DNA of 59,603 nt from UMGS1498 sp900552335 (GCA_902477075.1 CABSFU010000007.1:1-59603), one strand, 5' to 3'; counted from the stretch's first letter, positions 9,165 through 17,468 are shown. Translations and numbers: made by a program. The notes: generated by a model not told the origin, from the sequence alone.

Positions 9165-9854
9165 ATGCAAAAATATAAATTAATATATGAAAATGAGAAT
9201 GAAATTTGTGAAATTCCTTTAAGAAGATATCATGAAAATTATGAGTCAGAACTAGAAATTTGTTTTATTGATGCTTTTACAACCATTTTTCAAGATGAAG
9301 AAGAATGTATAAAACATTTGTATGATAAAAATTTCATTCCAGATAAAAAAGGTTCTCTTTATATTAAAAGACCAAATGGGAAGGTAAGCTCATTGGATAT
9401 TATTTATAACAATTTAGATTTTAGAGAAATAAGCTATAAATTAGAACAATCACTTAGAAATAGTGACACATCACGTTTACCACAAACTAGCGAATTAAAT
9501 AGTTGTACTGGGCCATTAATCCGTTATTTTATAGATGATGAAAAGGCATTTGAAGTTTTAAAAAAAACGTTTGGTTATAAAAAAGATAATATAGAATTTT
9601 TAAAACATCTGGATTTATATCTCGGATTGCTTGGTAAAGGTTTTTATACACCAGAAGAAATGTTTAAAAGAGAGAACGAAAGAAAATATATTTATTCAAA
9701 GTTATCTAATTATAATTTCTTAAGGGAATTGTTAGTATGGACATCAAAATATAAGAACCGTAAAATTATCATTACATTAAAAGGACACTCTACTTGGAAA
9801 AATCCATATGAAGAATATGAGAGAATACAAGAAGAACGTCATCATACATTGTAA
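9165..9854 (+). CDS. Hypothetical protein, 229 aa
   Basis: Unrecognised soluble protein, mixed alpha/beta, with many charged residues and a central SELNSCTGPLIRYF segment. GGTGAG at 9155-9160 supports ATG 9165 (MQKYKLIYEN). An in-frame TTG at 9120 overlapping the clpC stop is possible but lacks a good ribosome site. The 41-nt gap from clpC suggests co-transcription, and a strong terminator follows. Confidence 0.65.
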   Translation: MQKYKLIYENENEICEIPLRRYHENYESELEICFIDAFTTIFQDEEECIKHLYDKNFIPDKKGSLYIKRPNGKVSSLDIIYNNLDFREISYKLEQSLRNSDTSRLPQTSELNSCTGPLIRYFIDDEKAFEVLKKTFGYKKDNIEFLKHLDLYLGLLGKGFYTPEEMFKRENERKYIYSKLSNYNFLRELLVWTSKYKNRKIIITLKGHSTWKNPYEEYERIQEERHHTL

Positions 9855-9879
9855 ACTACGTGTAAACCGTAGTTTTTTC
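9853..9879 (+). terminator. Terminator after clpC unit
   Basis: AACTACG (9854-9860) pairs with CGTAGTT (9868-9874) and runs into a T tract. Confidence 0.8.
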
Positions 9880-9917
9880 TATGAATTTGAGCTATAATAA
9901 GAATAGGAGGATGTTAT

Positions 9918-10289
9918 ATGAGTTACATTAAATGCCCTAATTGTGGAAAACAAATATCACGTAATTCCAGTAGTTGTTTTTATTGTGGAATTACGAGAAG
10001 TATTATTGATCAAGAATTAAAGTCAGATGAAATTAGTAAATTGAAAGAATTACCTAGCCAAATAGAAGGCTTTTATTATAATCATAAAAACCATATTATT
10101 TTAGCAGAAGTTTTAATTATTTTAGTGTTTATAATTTTTTATTCATTTTCCTATTTACCAACTATTATAGAATATTCTAAAAAAGAACGTATAGTTAATT
10201 TACAAAGACAGTGTTCTAATTATGGTGGAAAATGGAATAATGATGATAAAGTTTGTGAAACAGAGGTTGGCATTATTGATATGAAGTAA
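9918..10289 (+). CDS. Zinc-ribbon membrane protein
   Basis: The 123-aa protein opens with a zinc ribbon of two CxxC knuckles (CPNC at ~6-9 and CFYC at ~20-23), followed by a helical linker and one membrane segment (~57-77, HIILAEVLIILVFIIFYSF). The outer tail carries two further Cys (QCSNYGGKWNNDDKVCET), possibly disulfide-linked. AGGAGG precedes the ATG and a TATAAT lies at about 9893. The function is unknown. It heads a run of small membrane or exported proteins that ends with spoIVB. Confidence 0.7.
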   Translation: MSYIKCPNCGKQISRNSSSCFYCGITRSIIDQELKSDEISKLKELPSQIEGFYYNHKNHIILAEVLIILVFIIFYSFSYLPTIIEYSKKERIVNLQRQCSNYGGKWNNDDKVCETEVGIIDMK

Positions 10290-10319
10290 TAAATTTGTTA
10301 TAATAGACGAGGTGATAAT

Positions 10320-10949
10320 ATGAATAAAATTAGAAAAATAATAACTTTAGCTTTGTGCTTATTAATGGGATATGGTTTATTAGCAAATGTTTTTCATTTT
10401 TTTGCTATTAGACAAGGATTGTCTTATTCTTTTGATGATTCTATTGAAATGAAATCAATTCAAAAATTAACTACATCCATTGATGAAGATACTGAAAAAG
10501 TAAAAAGTATAGAAAATAGTTCATTAGAAGAAGATGTTTTAAAATCTTATACTTCTTTTTTGGAAAAAGCAAATAATAAAATAAAAGAAAATGTATTTAT
10601 ACATTATGAAGGGACAACAAATTTAACACAAAAGGATATTTATCAAATGATTTATGCTAGTGGAGAAATTAATGATATGACTTTATTAAATATGTATAAA
10701 AAATTAGAAACTGTAAATTCATCTTTAAGTTCATCAGAACAAGAAATAACTCAAAAAATATATACAAACACATTAATGAATAATTATATCTATGATGATA
10801 TCGTTAATAATTATATTTATACAGCTTCTGTTCATTATAATAAGTATACTATTTCTACAATTTTATCTCTTTATCAAGATAAACTAAATATGATTCATTA
10901 TATTAATGAACTTGTATTAGCTACAGAAAGAGGTGGAGAAAGTGAATAA
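10320..10949 (+). CDS. Hypothetical membrane-anchored extracytoplasmic protein
   Basis: The 209-aa protein has an N-terminal hydrophobic anchor (residues ~6-27) with a basic start, then an extracytoplasmic helical domain rich in Ser, Asn and Tyr. There is no lipobox Cys. GAGGTGAT precedes ATG 10320 and an extended -10 (TGTTATAAT) ends at 10304. It overlaps the next gene by 8 nt, so the two are probably translated together. No family recognised. Confidence 0.65.
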   Translation: MNKIRKIITLALCLLMGYGLLANVFHFFAIRQGLSYSFDDSIEMKSIQKLTTSIDEDTEKVKSIENSSLEEDVLKSYTSFLEKANNKIKENVFIHYEGTTNLTQKDIYQMIYASGEINDMTLLNMYKKLETVNSSLSSSEQEITQKIYTNTLMNNYIYDDIVNNYIYTASVHYNKYTISTILSLYQDKLNMIHYINELVLATERGGESE

Positions 10950-11376
10950 AAAATTACCAATAATACAATTAGGCTTTTTGCTTATAACTCTTATGTTATT
11001 AATAACGGTTCATCTTATTCATTTAACAGTTGAATTTCCAGTATTATTTATCTATGCGTTATTTCTTTTCCTTATCATTGTTTATTTCTTAGACCTAAAG
11101 AAAAAACATGTTATTTTAAATGATCGTGTTTATTCCGTTTTAATGATGTTGGTATGTACATTTATTTCAGTTGTTGTTTTACGTTCTATGCTAGATAGCA
11201 GTATTATAGCAGTAAGATTTATAAAAAATTTAACTGAAAGTTATCAAATGATTTTTCTAAAATCAAATGCTTGGTTTATTAATATTAGTTTAATATTGCT
11301 TCTTGTTTATCGTTTTACTTATGATTTAAAATTACCAAAAATTTCTATAAATATTAGTATTAAGAGTAAGTCATAG
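10942..11376 (+). CDS. Hypothetical four-helix membrane protein
   Basis: About 144 aa with four predicted membrane segments (LGFLLITLMLLITVHLI, LFIYALFLFLIIVYF, VLMMLVCTFISVVVL, WFINISLILLLVYRF). GTG 10942 is 5 nt from GAGGTGG; a GTG at 10933 lies inside that ribosome site. It overlaps the preceding gene by 8 nt, which implies that the two work together, perhaps as a membrane pair. The terminator begins within its last codons. Confidence 0.65.
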   Translation: MNKKLPIIQLGFLLITLMLLITVHLIHLTVEFPVLFIYALFLFLIIVYFLDLKKKHVILNDRVYSVLMMLVCTFISVVVLRSMLDSSIIAVRFIKNLTESYQMIFLKSNAWFINISLILLLVYRFTYDLKLPKISINISIKSKS

Positions 11377-11391
11377 TGATTTACTCTTTTT
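11362..11391 (+). terminator. Terminator
   Basis: AGAGTAA (11363-11369) pairs with TTACTCT (11381-11387) and is followed by T residues; it overlaps the end of the membrane-protein gene. Confidence 0.7.
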
Positions 11392-11458
11392 GTATGGAAT
11401 AGAGAAAATAGTAAATAATAAAAATGTAGTCTGCCAATTGTTGTTAGGAGATGTTGGA

Positions 11459-12436
11459 ATGATACGAAAATATCTTCAATTTTTTCTTTTAGCAATTTGT
11501 TTTATACCTTTTTCTATTTTAGCTTATCCTCTTACATTATTGCCAGGTGGAGAAACAATCGGAATTGGAATACAGACAAAAGGAATTATTGTAGCAGGAA
11601 TTTATGATATTAATGGAGCATATCCAGCTACAGAAGCCGGTATGAAACCAGGTGATATTATTATAGCTGCAAATGAAAAAAACATTACCACAATTGATGA
11701 GCTAGTTTCTCTTATTAATGGAGAACGTTCTACTACCTTACATTTGACTTATCTTCGAAATGGAAAAAAATATGATACCACTTTAAATTTAGAAAATAGC
11801 AATGGTGTTATTAAAACAGGTTTATATGTAAAAGATTCTATTACAGGAATTGGAACATTATCTTTTATTGATCCTACGACAAAAAAATTTGGTGCTTTAG
11901 GTCATGAAATAACTGAAAAAAATACTGGAATGTTATTGGAAATAAAAGATGGTACTATTTTTTCATCGAATGTAACAAAAATAGATAGGAGTAGTAATGG
12001 TGTTCCTGGAAGTAAAAATGCACTTTTTTATAGTGATGATATAAAGGGAACAGTAAATAAAAATACCCATTCTGGTATCTTTGGAGTTTATACAGAAGAG
12101 CTTCCAGATAAGAAAGCTTATAAAGTAGCTAATGTAGAGGATATTACTTTAGGAGAGGCAAAAATGCTAACAGTGATAGAAGGCCAAAATATAGAGGAAT
12201 ATAATATCGAAATTTTAAAATTAAATAAAAAAGATGACAATAAAAATATTTTATTTGAAATTGTAGATGATGATTTGTTGGCTAAAACTGGTGGTGTTGT
12301 GCAAGGAATGAGTGGTTCTACTATTATACAAGGAGACTACATTATAGGTGCTGTAAATTACGTAGTAGTAGATAATCCTAAAAGAGGATATGGAATTTTT
12401 ATTACAAATATGTTAAAAGAAATGGAGGGCAATTAA
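11459..12436 (+). CDS. spoIVB: SpoIVB-type S55 serine peptidase
   Basis: This 325-aa exported protein matches SpoIVB, the forespore-secreted peptidase that in B. subtilis triggers pro-sigma-K processing. It has a signal anchor (residues ~5-22), a PDZ domain (AGMKPGDIIIAANEKNITT, ~60-115) and an S55 peptidase domain. The His motif FGALGHEI (~147) and the Ser motif GGVVQGMSGS (~285) are both present; family members usually have GMSGSP, and here the Pro is Thr. ATG 11459 follows TAGGAG by 8 nt. An in-frame ATG at 11390 lies in the preceding terminator and is rejected. Together with cotE, spoIIM, gpr and ylbJ in this window it argues for sporulation. Confidence 0.88.
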   Translation: MIRKYLQFFLLAICFIPFSILAYPLTLLPGGETIGIGIQTKGIIVAGIYDINGAYPATEAGMKPGDIIIAANEKNITTIDELVSLINGERSTTLHLTYLRNGKKYDTTLNLENSNGVIKTGLYVKDSITGIGTLSFIDPTTKKFGALGHEITEKNTGMLLEIKDGTIFSSNVTKIDRSSNGVPGSKNALFYSDDIKGTVNKNTHSGIFGVYTEELPDKKAYKVANVEDITLGEAKMLTVIEGQNIEEYNIEILKLNKKDDNKNILFEIVDDDLLAKTGGVVQGMSGSTIIQGDYIIGAVNYVVVDNPKRGYGIFITNMLKEMEGN

Positions 12437-12455
12437 TTGCTCTTTCTTTTTTTTT
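12424..12455 (+). terminator. spoIVB terminator
   Basis: A near-palindrome, AGGGCAATT joined to AATTGCTCT (12426-12443), is followed by a T-rich tract; it overlaps the last codons. Confidence 0.7.
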
Positions 12456-12494
12456 AAAAGTGTAATATAATTTAAAGAGAGGGGAATGATAATT

Positions 12495-13214
12495 ATGAAT
12501 ATAGCAGATGCTATTATTATTTTGTTTATATTATCTGGCGCTATTGTAGGATTTAAAAGAGGCTTTACAAGAGAGGTAATATCATTAATTGGCTTCTTTG
12601 CTATTGTGATATTGGCATTTTTATTAAAGAATCCTGTTTCTATTTTCTTATATGAACATTTACCTTTTTTTAAATTTGGTGGTTTTCTAAAAGGTGTTAC
12701 TGTTTTAAATATTGCACTTTATGAAATAATAGCTTTCTTTTTTATGGTTATTTTATTATCTGCTTTATTTAAAGTACTAGCGCTTATTACAAATTTATTT
12801 GAAAAAATATTGAAAATGACTATTATTCTTAGTATACCATCTAAAATAGCAGGTGCAGTTGTTGGTGTAGTAGAATCTTATATTTGGATTTTTATAGCCT
12901 TATATATCTTGTCTTTTCCAGTATTTAATTTACCAATTTTAGGAGAATCTAATTTAAAAAATGGCATATTAACGAATACTCCAATATTATCTGGGTACAT
13001 TGATTCTTCTATGAAAGTCTTAACAGAATTTGGAGAGCTAAAAGAAAAATATGAAACAGCAACTGATGCTACTGCATTTAATAAAGAAACACTAGATTTA
13101 TTTTTAAAATATGATGTTATTACAGTAGAATCTGTGGATAAATTGATTGAACAAGATAAATTAAAAATTGATAATGTGGAAGAAATATTAAGTAAATATA
13201 GAAAGAGTGAATAA
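12495..13214 (+). CDS. CvpA family membrane protein
   Basis: The 239-aa protein matches the CvpA/colicin V production family. It has the N-terminal ADAIIILFILSGAIVGFKRGFTREV signature, four to five membrane segments up to residue ~150, and a soluble C-terminal tail of ~80 residues. In B. subtilis the homologue YshB has no firmly known function. GAGGGG at 12479-12484 sits 10 nt from ATG 12495 and only 1 nt from ATG 12486, so 12495 is preferred. It lies directly upstream of trxA. Confidence 0.85.
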   Translation: MNIADAIIILFILSGAIVGFKRGFTREVISLIGFFAIVILAFLLKNPVSIFLYEHLPFFKFGGFLKGVTVLNIALYEIIAFFFMVILLSALFKVLALITNLFEKILKMTIILSIPSKIAGAVVGVVESYIWIFIALYILSFPVFNLPILGESNLKNGILTNTPILSGYIDSSMKVLTEFGELKEKYETATDATAFNKETLDLFLKYDVITVESVDKLIEQDKLKIDNVEEILSKYRKSE

Positions 13215-13215
13215 A

Positions 13216-13518
13216 ATGGAAATTATACATGCAAATGAAGAAAATTTTAATGATTTAATAATGAATGGAAAAGTATTGGTAGATTTTTTTGCAACTTGGT
13301 GTGGCCCTTGTAAAATGTTAACGCCAATTTTGGAAGAATTAGCTAGTGATAGAAGTGATACAAAAATAGTCAAAGTAGATGTTGATGAATGTGAAGGATT
13401 AGCTAGACAATTTGGTGTTATGTCAATTCCAACTTTGATTCAATTTGATAATGGGAAAATAATAGATAAAAAAGTAGGATTTCAATCTAAAGAAGAAATT
13501 TCTGAATGGTTGAAATAA
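13216..13518 (+). CDS. trxA: Thioredoxin
   Basis: The 100-aa protein is a complete thioredoxin. The redox active site WCGPC lies at residues ~28-32 and the cis-proline motif is MSIPT. The fold ends with the usual GFQSKEEISEWL helix. It keeps cytosolic proteins reduced and supplies electrons to reductases. ATG 13216 begins just after the cvpA stop; an in-frame GTG at 13207 is an alternative start 3 residues longer. It is co-transcribed with cvpA and followed by a terminator. Confidence 0.95.
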   Translation: MEIIHANEENFNDLIMNGKVLVDFFATWCGPCKMLTPILEELASDRSDTKIVKVDVDECEGLARQFGVMSIPTLIQFDNGKIIDKKVGFQSKEEISEWLK

Positions 13519-13527
13519 AAACTTTAC

Positions 13528-13560
13528 AGAAAAAGTACTTGAAAAATAGTATTTTTTTTG
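13528..13560 (+). terminator. trxA terminator
   Basis: AAAAAGTACT (13530-13539) pairs with AGTATTTTTT (13548-13557), one G-U pair, ending in a T run. Confidence 0.7.
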
Positions 13561-13634
13561 ATATATTAGACATGTAAATAAAAATAGTAAAATAGTTTGT
13601 AGATAGTGAATTTTTGCGTTTACTATTTGTAAAC

Positions 13635-13644
13635 GGGGGGGGGG
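13635..13644 (+). repeat. Ten-G homopolymer upstream of pilin gene
   Basis: Ten consecutive G occur in a region otherwise nearly free of G/C, about 120 bp before the pilin/fibre start. It follows a short inverted repeat GTTTAC (13618-13623)/GTAAAC (13629-13634). It is followed by GGTATTT-TAAATACC and a T run, which could form a terminator-like hairpin whose stability depends on tract length. Confidence 0.85.
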
Positions 13645-13663
13645 TATTTTAAATACCTCTTTT

Positions 13664-13706
13664 TTAAAATTTAAATGTAATGCAATAGTTTACATTTAAA
13701 TTTTAA
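13664..13706. repeat. 17-bp perfect inverted repeat, 9-nt loop
   Basis: The arm TTAAAATTTAAATGTAA at 13664-13680 is exactly repeated in reverse complement at 13690-13706. The right arm contains TTTACA (13689-13694), which with TAAACT at 13712-13717 forms a weak promoter with 17-nt spacing. The repeat could therefore be an operator or hairpin controlling the pilin/fibre gene at 13767. Confidence 0.75.
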
Positions 13707-13766
13707 TATGATAAACTGTATGAAGAATAGGAAAATACAAATAATAAAAGAAGTGAGGAGTATAAT

Positions 13767-14786
13767 ATGAAGAAAAAAGGATTTACATTAATTGAATTAT
13801 TAGCTGTAATAGTAATATTGTCAGTGATTACATTAATCACAATACCAATGATAACAAATGTGATAGAAGAAAGTAAAAAGAAAGCATTAGTATCTAGTGT
13901 ACAAGGAATATTAGATTCGACTAATTATTTTACAATGAGTCATGAGGCAGGAGTCTATGAATTTTTATTTGATAAAGAACATCAAGGAAGTACAAAAAAA
14001 GGAGAAAGTCTAGATTATAGAGGAACCATAGATGGAGAAGGAAAACTCTATTTAGACAAAGAAGGAAATACAAGTATATGTATCTCCAATGATAAATATT
14101 ATGCGTATAAAAATTATAATAGTGGAATTATCGTAGGAGAAAGAAAAACTGGAAATTGTATCATAGGATTTGATGCCTTAACAAATAAATATGTAGCAAT
14201 GTTAGATAATGGAACAGGAAATGTTAGTAATGTATATTCTAAAGATGAAGTAAATAACTTAGTAGATGCAAAGGCTACAGAATTAGATACTAAAATAACA
14301 AATAATACAAATGAAATCACAAACATGAAAAGTAATATAGAAGAACTACAAAATAATTTAAATAACTATGCTTTACAAAGTGAATTGGATAAAACAAATA
14401 CCAATGTAGAAAACTTATCTAGTTTGGTAAACACCAATCAAGAAGATATTAAAATTTTAAATGATTATAAAAAATATTTTTATAATCAAAATCACAGTAG
14501 TAATGCAGTACTGGCCAATAATACAAATTTAATAGATTTTGTTTTACCAGATAATAATGGAATGTATATGGTTTTTGTATCATATCAGAATACGAATTAT
14601 CATATTGCAAACTCTATTGGTTATTATCTTATGGGGTATACTTCTAACTATGGAGTAAGTTATCGAGCCATCACTTCATTTTCGCCTTTTTCTAATTTTA
14701 CAGTAGTAGATGCTAATGCTAACAAAGTAAGAGTAACTTTTTCATCAAAATCTTATTATGCTTTAAGATATATTAGATTGTGGTAA
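13767..14786 (+). CDS. Prepilin-leader protein with coiled-coil stalk and fibre-like tip
   Basis: This 339-aa protein has a type IV prepilin leader (MKKKGFTLIELLAVIVIL, cleavage expected after the Gly, Glu at mature position 5) and a pilin-like globular region to ~residue 150. A coiled-coil region (~160-235) follows, with repeats such as NNYALQSELDKTNTN that recall phage tail-fibre stalks. The C-terminal beta-rich tip is ~100 residues. It is probably assembled as a surface pseudopilus or fibre. The stalk is nearly identical to that of the fragment at the window start but the tip is unrelated. GTGAGGAG precedes the ATG. Upstream lie a G10 tract and a 17-bp inverted repeat. Confidence 0.85.
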   Translation: MKKKGFTLIELLAVIVILSVITLITIPMITNVIEESKKKALVSSVQGILDSTNYFTMSHEAGVYEFLFDKEHQGSTKKGESLDYRGTIDGEGKLYLDKEGNTSICISNDKYYAYKNYNSGIIVGERKTGNCIIGFDALTNKYVAMLDNGTGNVSNVYSKDEVNNLVDAKATELDTKITNNTNEITNMKSNIEELQNNLNNYALQSELDKTNTNVENLSSLVNTNQEDIKILNDYKKYFYNQNHSSNAVLANNTNLIDFVLPDNNGMYMVFVSYQNTNYHIANSIGYYLMGYTSNYGVSYRAITSFSPFSNFTVVDANANKVRVTFSSKSYYALRYIRLW

Positions 14787-14896
14787 CTTTATATTAAAAG
14801 TTAAAAATACAATCATTATAGATAAAAAAGGAAAGCCTTGAATGCGTTTTCTTTTTTTGATATAATGTTAATGTATTCATAATAGTAGGTGATAAC

Positions 14897-15130
14897 ATGG
14901 AAGAAACCAAAATATATAAGAAAGAAGAATTTGATACAGAATTAGTTTTAGAAGCTTTAAAAAAAACCATTCAAATTTTGGAAGAAAGAGGATATCAAGC
15001 TACGAACCAAATTGTTGGATATTTAATGAGTGGTGATCCTGGTTATATTACTAGTTATAAAGGTGCTCGTTCTTTGATTACATCCTTTGATCGCAGTAAA
15101 ATATTGGAAATATTGTTAAAAAACATATGA
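14897..15130 (+). CDS. ireB: IreB family regulatory phosphoprotein
   Basis: The 77-aa protein is a full match to the IreB/YrzL (UPF0297) family: EEFDTELVLEALKKTIQILEERGY, NQIVGYLMSGDPGYITSYKGAR, and an RSLIT..DR.KILE end. In Enterococcus IreB is phosphorylated by the Ser/Thr kinase IreK and modulates cephalosporin resistance. It overlaps ruvX by 4 nt (ATGA). The order ireB-ruvX-DUF1292-mltG-trmR is that of yrzL-yrrK-yrzB-yrrL-yrrM in B. subtilis. Confidence 0.95.
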   Translation: MEETKIYKKEEFDTELVLEALKKTIQILEERGYQATNQIVGYLMSGDPGYITSYKGARSLITSFDRSKILEILLKNI

Positions 15131-15549
15131 GATATTTGGGATTAGATTTAGGAACAAGGACACTAGGAATATCAATCAGCGATATTACTAAAACAATTGC
15201 TAGTGCGTACAAAACAATTCGTTTTGAAGAAAATGATTATATTTCTTTATTGCCAATATTAAAAGAAATTATAGATGAGTATCAAATATCTAAAATTATA
15301 TTAGGTTATCCTAAAAATATGAATAATACCATAGGTGATAGAGCAAATACCACTATGGAATTTAAACAAATGTTAGAAGAAAATTTAAAAGTAGAAGTTG
15401 TTATGCAGGATGAAAGACTTTCTACAAAAGAAGCACATTTTTATATGATTAAGGCAGATATGTCTAGAAAAAAAAGAAAGCAAAAAGTAGATAGTTTAGC
15501 TGCTAATATTATTCTTCAAACATATTTAGATAAAGAGAAAGGAAGATAA
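15127..15549 (+). CDS. ruvX: Holliday junction resolvase-like RuvX/YqgF
   Basis: The 140-aa RNase H-fold nuclease belongs to the YqgF family, implicated in 16S rRNA 5' processing and possibly Holliday junction cleavage. The catalytic acids are visible: the first Asp in YLGLDLGTRTLGISISD, Glu in QDERLSTKEA, and the final Asp in KKRKQKVDSLAANIILQ. The length is normal for the family. It overlaps the stop of ireB by 4 nt and is 2 nt from the next gene, so it is part of a tight operon. Confidence 0.95.
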   Translation: MRYLGLDLGTRTLGISISDITKTIASAYKTIRFEENDYISLLPILKEIIDEYQISKIILGYPKNMNNTIGDRANTTMEFKQMLEENLKVEVVMQDERLSTKEAHFYMIKADMSRKKRKQKVDSLAANIILQTYLDKEKGR

Positions 15550-15551
15550 AA

Positions 15552-15833
15552 ATGAAAGAAGAAAAATTAACATTTAAAATAACAGGGGAAGATGGAAAAG
15601 ATATTGAATGTGAAGCATTATTTACATTTGAAGGAAAAGAAACAGGAAAAAATTACATCGTTTATACAGATAATACAACAGATGATGAAGGTAATACAAA
15701 AGTATATGCTTCTATCTATGATCCAGAAAAAGAAGATCAAAACTTACAACCAATTGAGACAGACGAAGAATGGGAAATGATTGAAAATATTTTAGCAGAA
15801 GTACAAAAAGCAGCAAATCCAGAAGAACAATAA
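15552..15833 (+). CDS. DUF1292 (YrzB-like) protein
   Basis: The 93-aa acidic protein follows the DUF1292/UPF0473 pattern (..F...D..G.....E.LFTFE....GK.YIVYTD.. and DEEWEMIENIL). Its function is unknown across Firmicutes. Position between ruvX and mltG is the conserved one. AGGAAGATAAAAATG gives the start, and its stop overlaps the mltG ATG (TAATG). Confidence 0.9.
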   Translation: MKEEKLTFKITGEDGKDIECEALFTFEGKETGKNYIVYTDNTTDDEGNTKVYASIYDPEKEDQNLQPIETDEEWEMIENILAEVQKAANPEEQ

Positions 15834-16897
15834 TGGAAAAATTTGCGAATACAGCTAAATTACTTATTATATTGAGTGCTAGTATGATTATCGTTTGCTG
15901 TTTAACTTATAATTACAATACTAGTGCTGTAAGTCATGACGATAGTACTAAAATTTTTAAAGTAGAAGGAAATGAAACTTTTTTAACGATTGCTGATGAA
16001 TTAAAAAAAGAAAATTTAATTCGTTCAGAATTTTTTTATAAATTATATGTTAAAATCAATCAATCATCTAATTTAAAAGCGGGAACTTACGAATTAAGTG
16101 AAAATTTAAGTGTAAAAGAATTGATTGAAAAATTAAGTGTTGCTTCTACTTATAATCCAGATGCTATCAAAATTACCTTTCCAGAAGGAAAGCAAATCAA
16201 ACAAATAGCTGAAATTATAGCAGAAAATACCAATAATACAGAAGAAGATATTTTAACATTAGCGACGAATAAGGAATATATACAAACATTAATTAATCAA
16301 TATTGGTTTTTAACAGATGATATTTTAAATAGTAAAATTTATTACCCATTAGAAGGATATTTATTCCCTGATACTTATGAATTTGCCAATAAAGATGTCC
16401 CTGTACAAACCATTTTTGAAACAATGTTAAATCAAACGGACAAGAAATTATCCAAATTAAAATCTGACTTTGAAAATTCAAAATATTCTATTCACGAAAT
16501 TATTACTTTAGCCTCTATGATACAATCAGAAGGAAATAGTATAGAAGATTTTAAAAATATGGCAAGCGTCTTTTTAACTAGATTAAATAAAAAAATGAAA
16601 CTACAAATGTGTTCCTCTGCTTATTATGGTGATCATAAAATTATGGGTAGAGATACCTTTGGTAATTCTTATTTAAAAAATAATGCATATAATACCTATG
16701 TAGTAAGTGGCATTCCCGTTGGACCTATATCAAATCCAGGATTAGATGCTATAGAAGCAGTATTATATCCAGCCGAAAATGATTATTTATATTTTGCGTC
16801 TTCGAAAGATATGAAAGTATATTATTCAAAAACATTGCGAGAACATGAAAGTACAATTGCTCAATTAAAGAAAGCTGGTAATTGGTATGGATCTTAA
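15833..16897 (+). CDS. mltG: Endolytic murein transglycosylase MltG
   Basis: The 354-aa membrane-anchored enzyme cleaves nascent glycan strands within the chain and so sets strand length. It has one N-terminal membrane segment (~7-27), a LysM-like N domain with FKVEGNETFLTIADELKKENLI, and the YceG catalytic core (ITFPEGKQIKQIAEIIAE, YYPLEGYLFPDTYEF). The motif around the catalytic Glu is altered: LASMIQSEGN here, where relatives usually read LASIVEKE. It ends with the conserved GIPVGPISNPGLDAIEA. Start overlaps the previous stop by 1 nt; its 3' end overlaps trmR by 11 nt. Confidence 0.92.
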   Translation: MEKFANTAKLLIILSASMIIVCCLTYNYNTSAVSHDDSTKIFKVEGNETFLTIADELKKENLIRSEFFYKLYVKINQSSNLKAGTYELSENLSVKELIEKLSVASTYNPDAIKITFPEGKQIKQIAEIIAENTNNTEEDILTLATNKEYIQTLINQYWFLTDDILNSKIYYPLEGYLFPDTYEFANKDVPVQTIFETMLNQTDKKLSKLKSDFENSKYSIHEIITLASMIQSEGNSIEDFKNMASVFLTRLNKKMKLQMCSSAYYGDHKIMGRDTFGNSYLKNNAYNTYVVSGIPVGPISNPGLDAIEAVLYPAENDYLYFASSKDMKVYYSKTLREHESTIAQLKKAGNWYGS

Positions 16898-17468
16898 TAT
16901 TCAGAAAATGGAACAATATGCTAAAGAGCATAATGTTCCTATTATGTTACCAGACGGTATTGAATTTTTATTAGAATATATTAAAGAAAATAATTGTCGA
17001 CAAATTCTAGAAGTAGGAACTGCTATTGGTTATTCCGCTATTCGTATGTGTTCTGTTCATCCAGATATTCATGTTACAACAATTGAAAGAGATGAAGAAA
17101 GATACCAAATAGCGATTCAAAATATCAAAAATTGTTCTTTAGAAGAGCGAATTGATGTTATTTTGCAAGATGCTTTAGAAGTAAATTTAACAAAACAATA
17201 TGATTTAATTTTTATTGATGCTGCTAAAAGTCAATATATCAAATTTTTTGAAAAATTCGAAAACAATTTAAAAAAAGGTGGCGTCATTGTTTCTGATAAT
17301 TTAAACTTTCATGGATTGACACATACCAAAGAACCAATTGAGAGTAGAAATGTAAGAGGATTGGTTCGCAAATTAAACTTATATATTGACTTTTTAAAAG
17401 AAAACACCAAATTTAATACTCAATTTTATGAAATTGGAGATGGCGTTTCTATTTCAATGAAATTATAA
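16887..17468 (+). CDS. trmR: tRNA 5-hydroxyuridine methyltransferase TrmR
   Basis: This 193-aa class I methyltransferase has the SAM-binding motif ILEVGTAIGYSAI (~38-50), the acidic end of strand 2 (TTIERDEE) and the O-methyltransferase motif YDLIFIDAAKSQYIKFFE with its metal-binding Asp. GGVIVSDNLNFHG follows. Its B. subtilis homologue YrrM (TrmR) methylates 5-hydroxyuridine at tRNA position 34. It sits in the same place after mltG, which supports orthology over a generic O-methyltransferase. Confidence 0.9.
   Translation: MDLNIQKMEQYAKEHNVPIMLPDGIEFLLEYIKENNCRQILEVGTAIGYSAIRMCSVHPDIHVTTIERDEERYQIAIQNIKNCSLEERIDVILQDALEVNLTKQYDLIFIDAAKSQYIKFFEKFENNLKKGGVIVSDNLNFHGLTHTKEPIESRNVRGLVRKLNLYIDFLKENTKFNTQFYEIGDGVSISMKL

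Noticed and set aside
14114..14326. Antisense frame inside the pilin/fibre gene
   Set aside because: It is the mirror of a coiled-coil coding region with biased codons; no start signal.
14825..14861. Terminator after the pilin/fibre gene
   Set aside because: GGAAAGC and GCGTTTTC pair only with bulges; a T run follows, but the stem is too weak to call.
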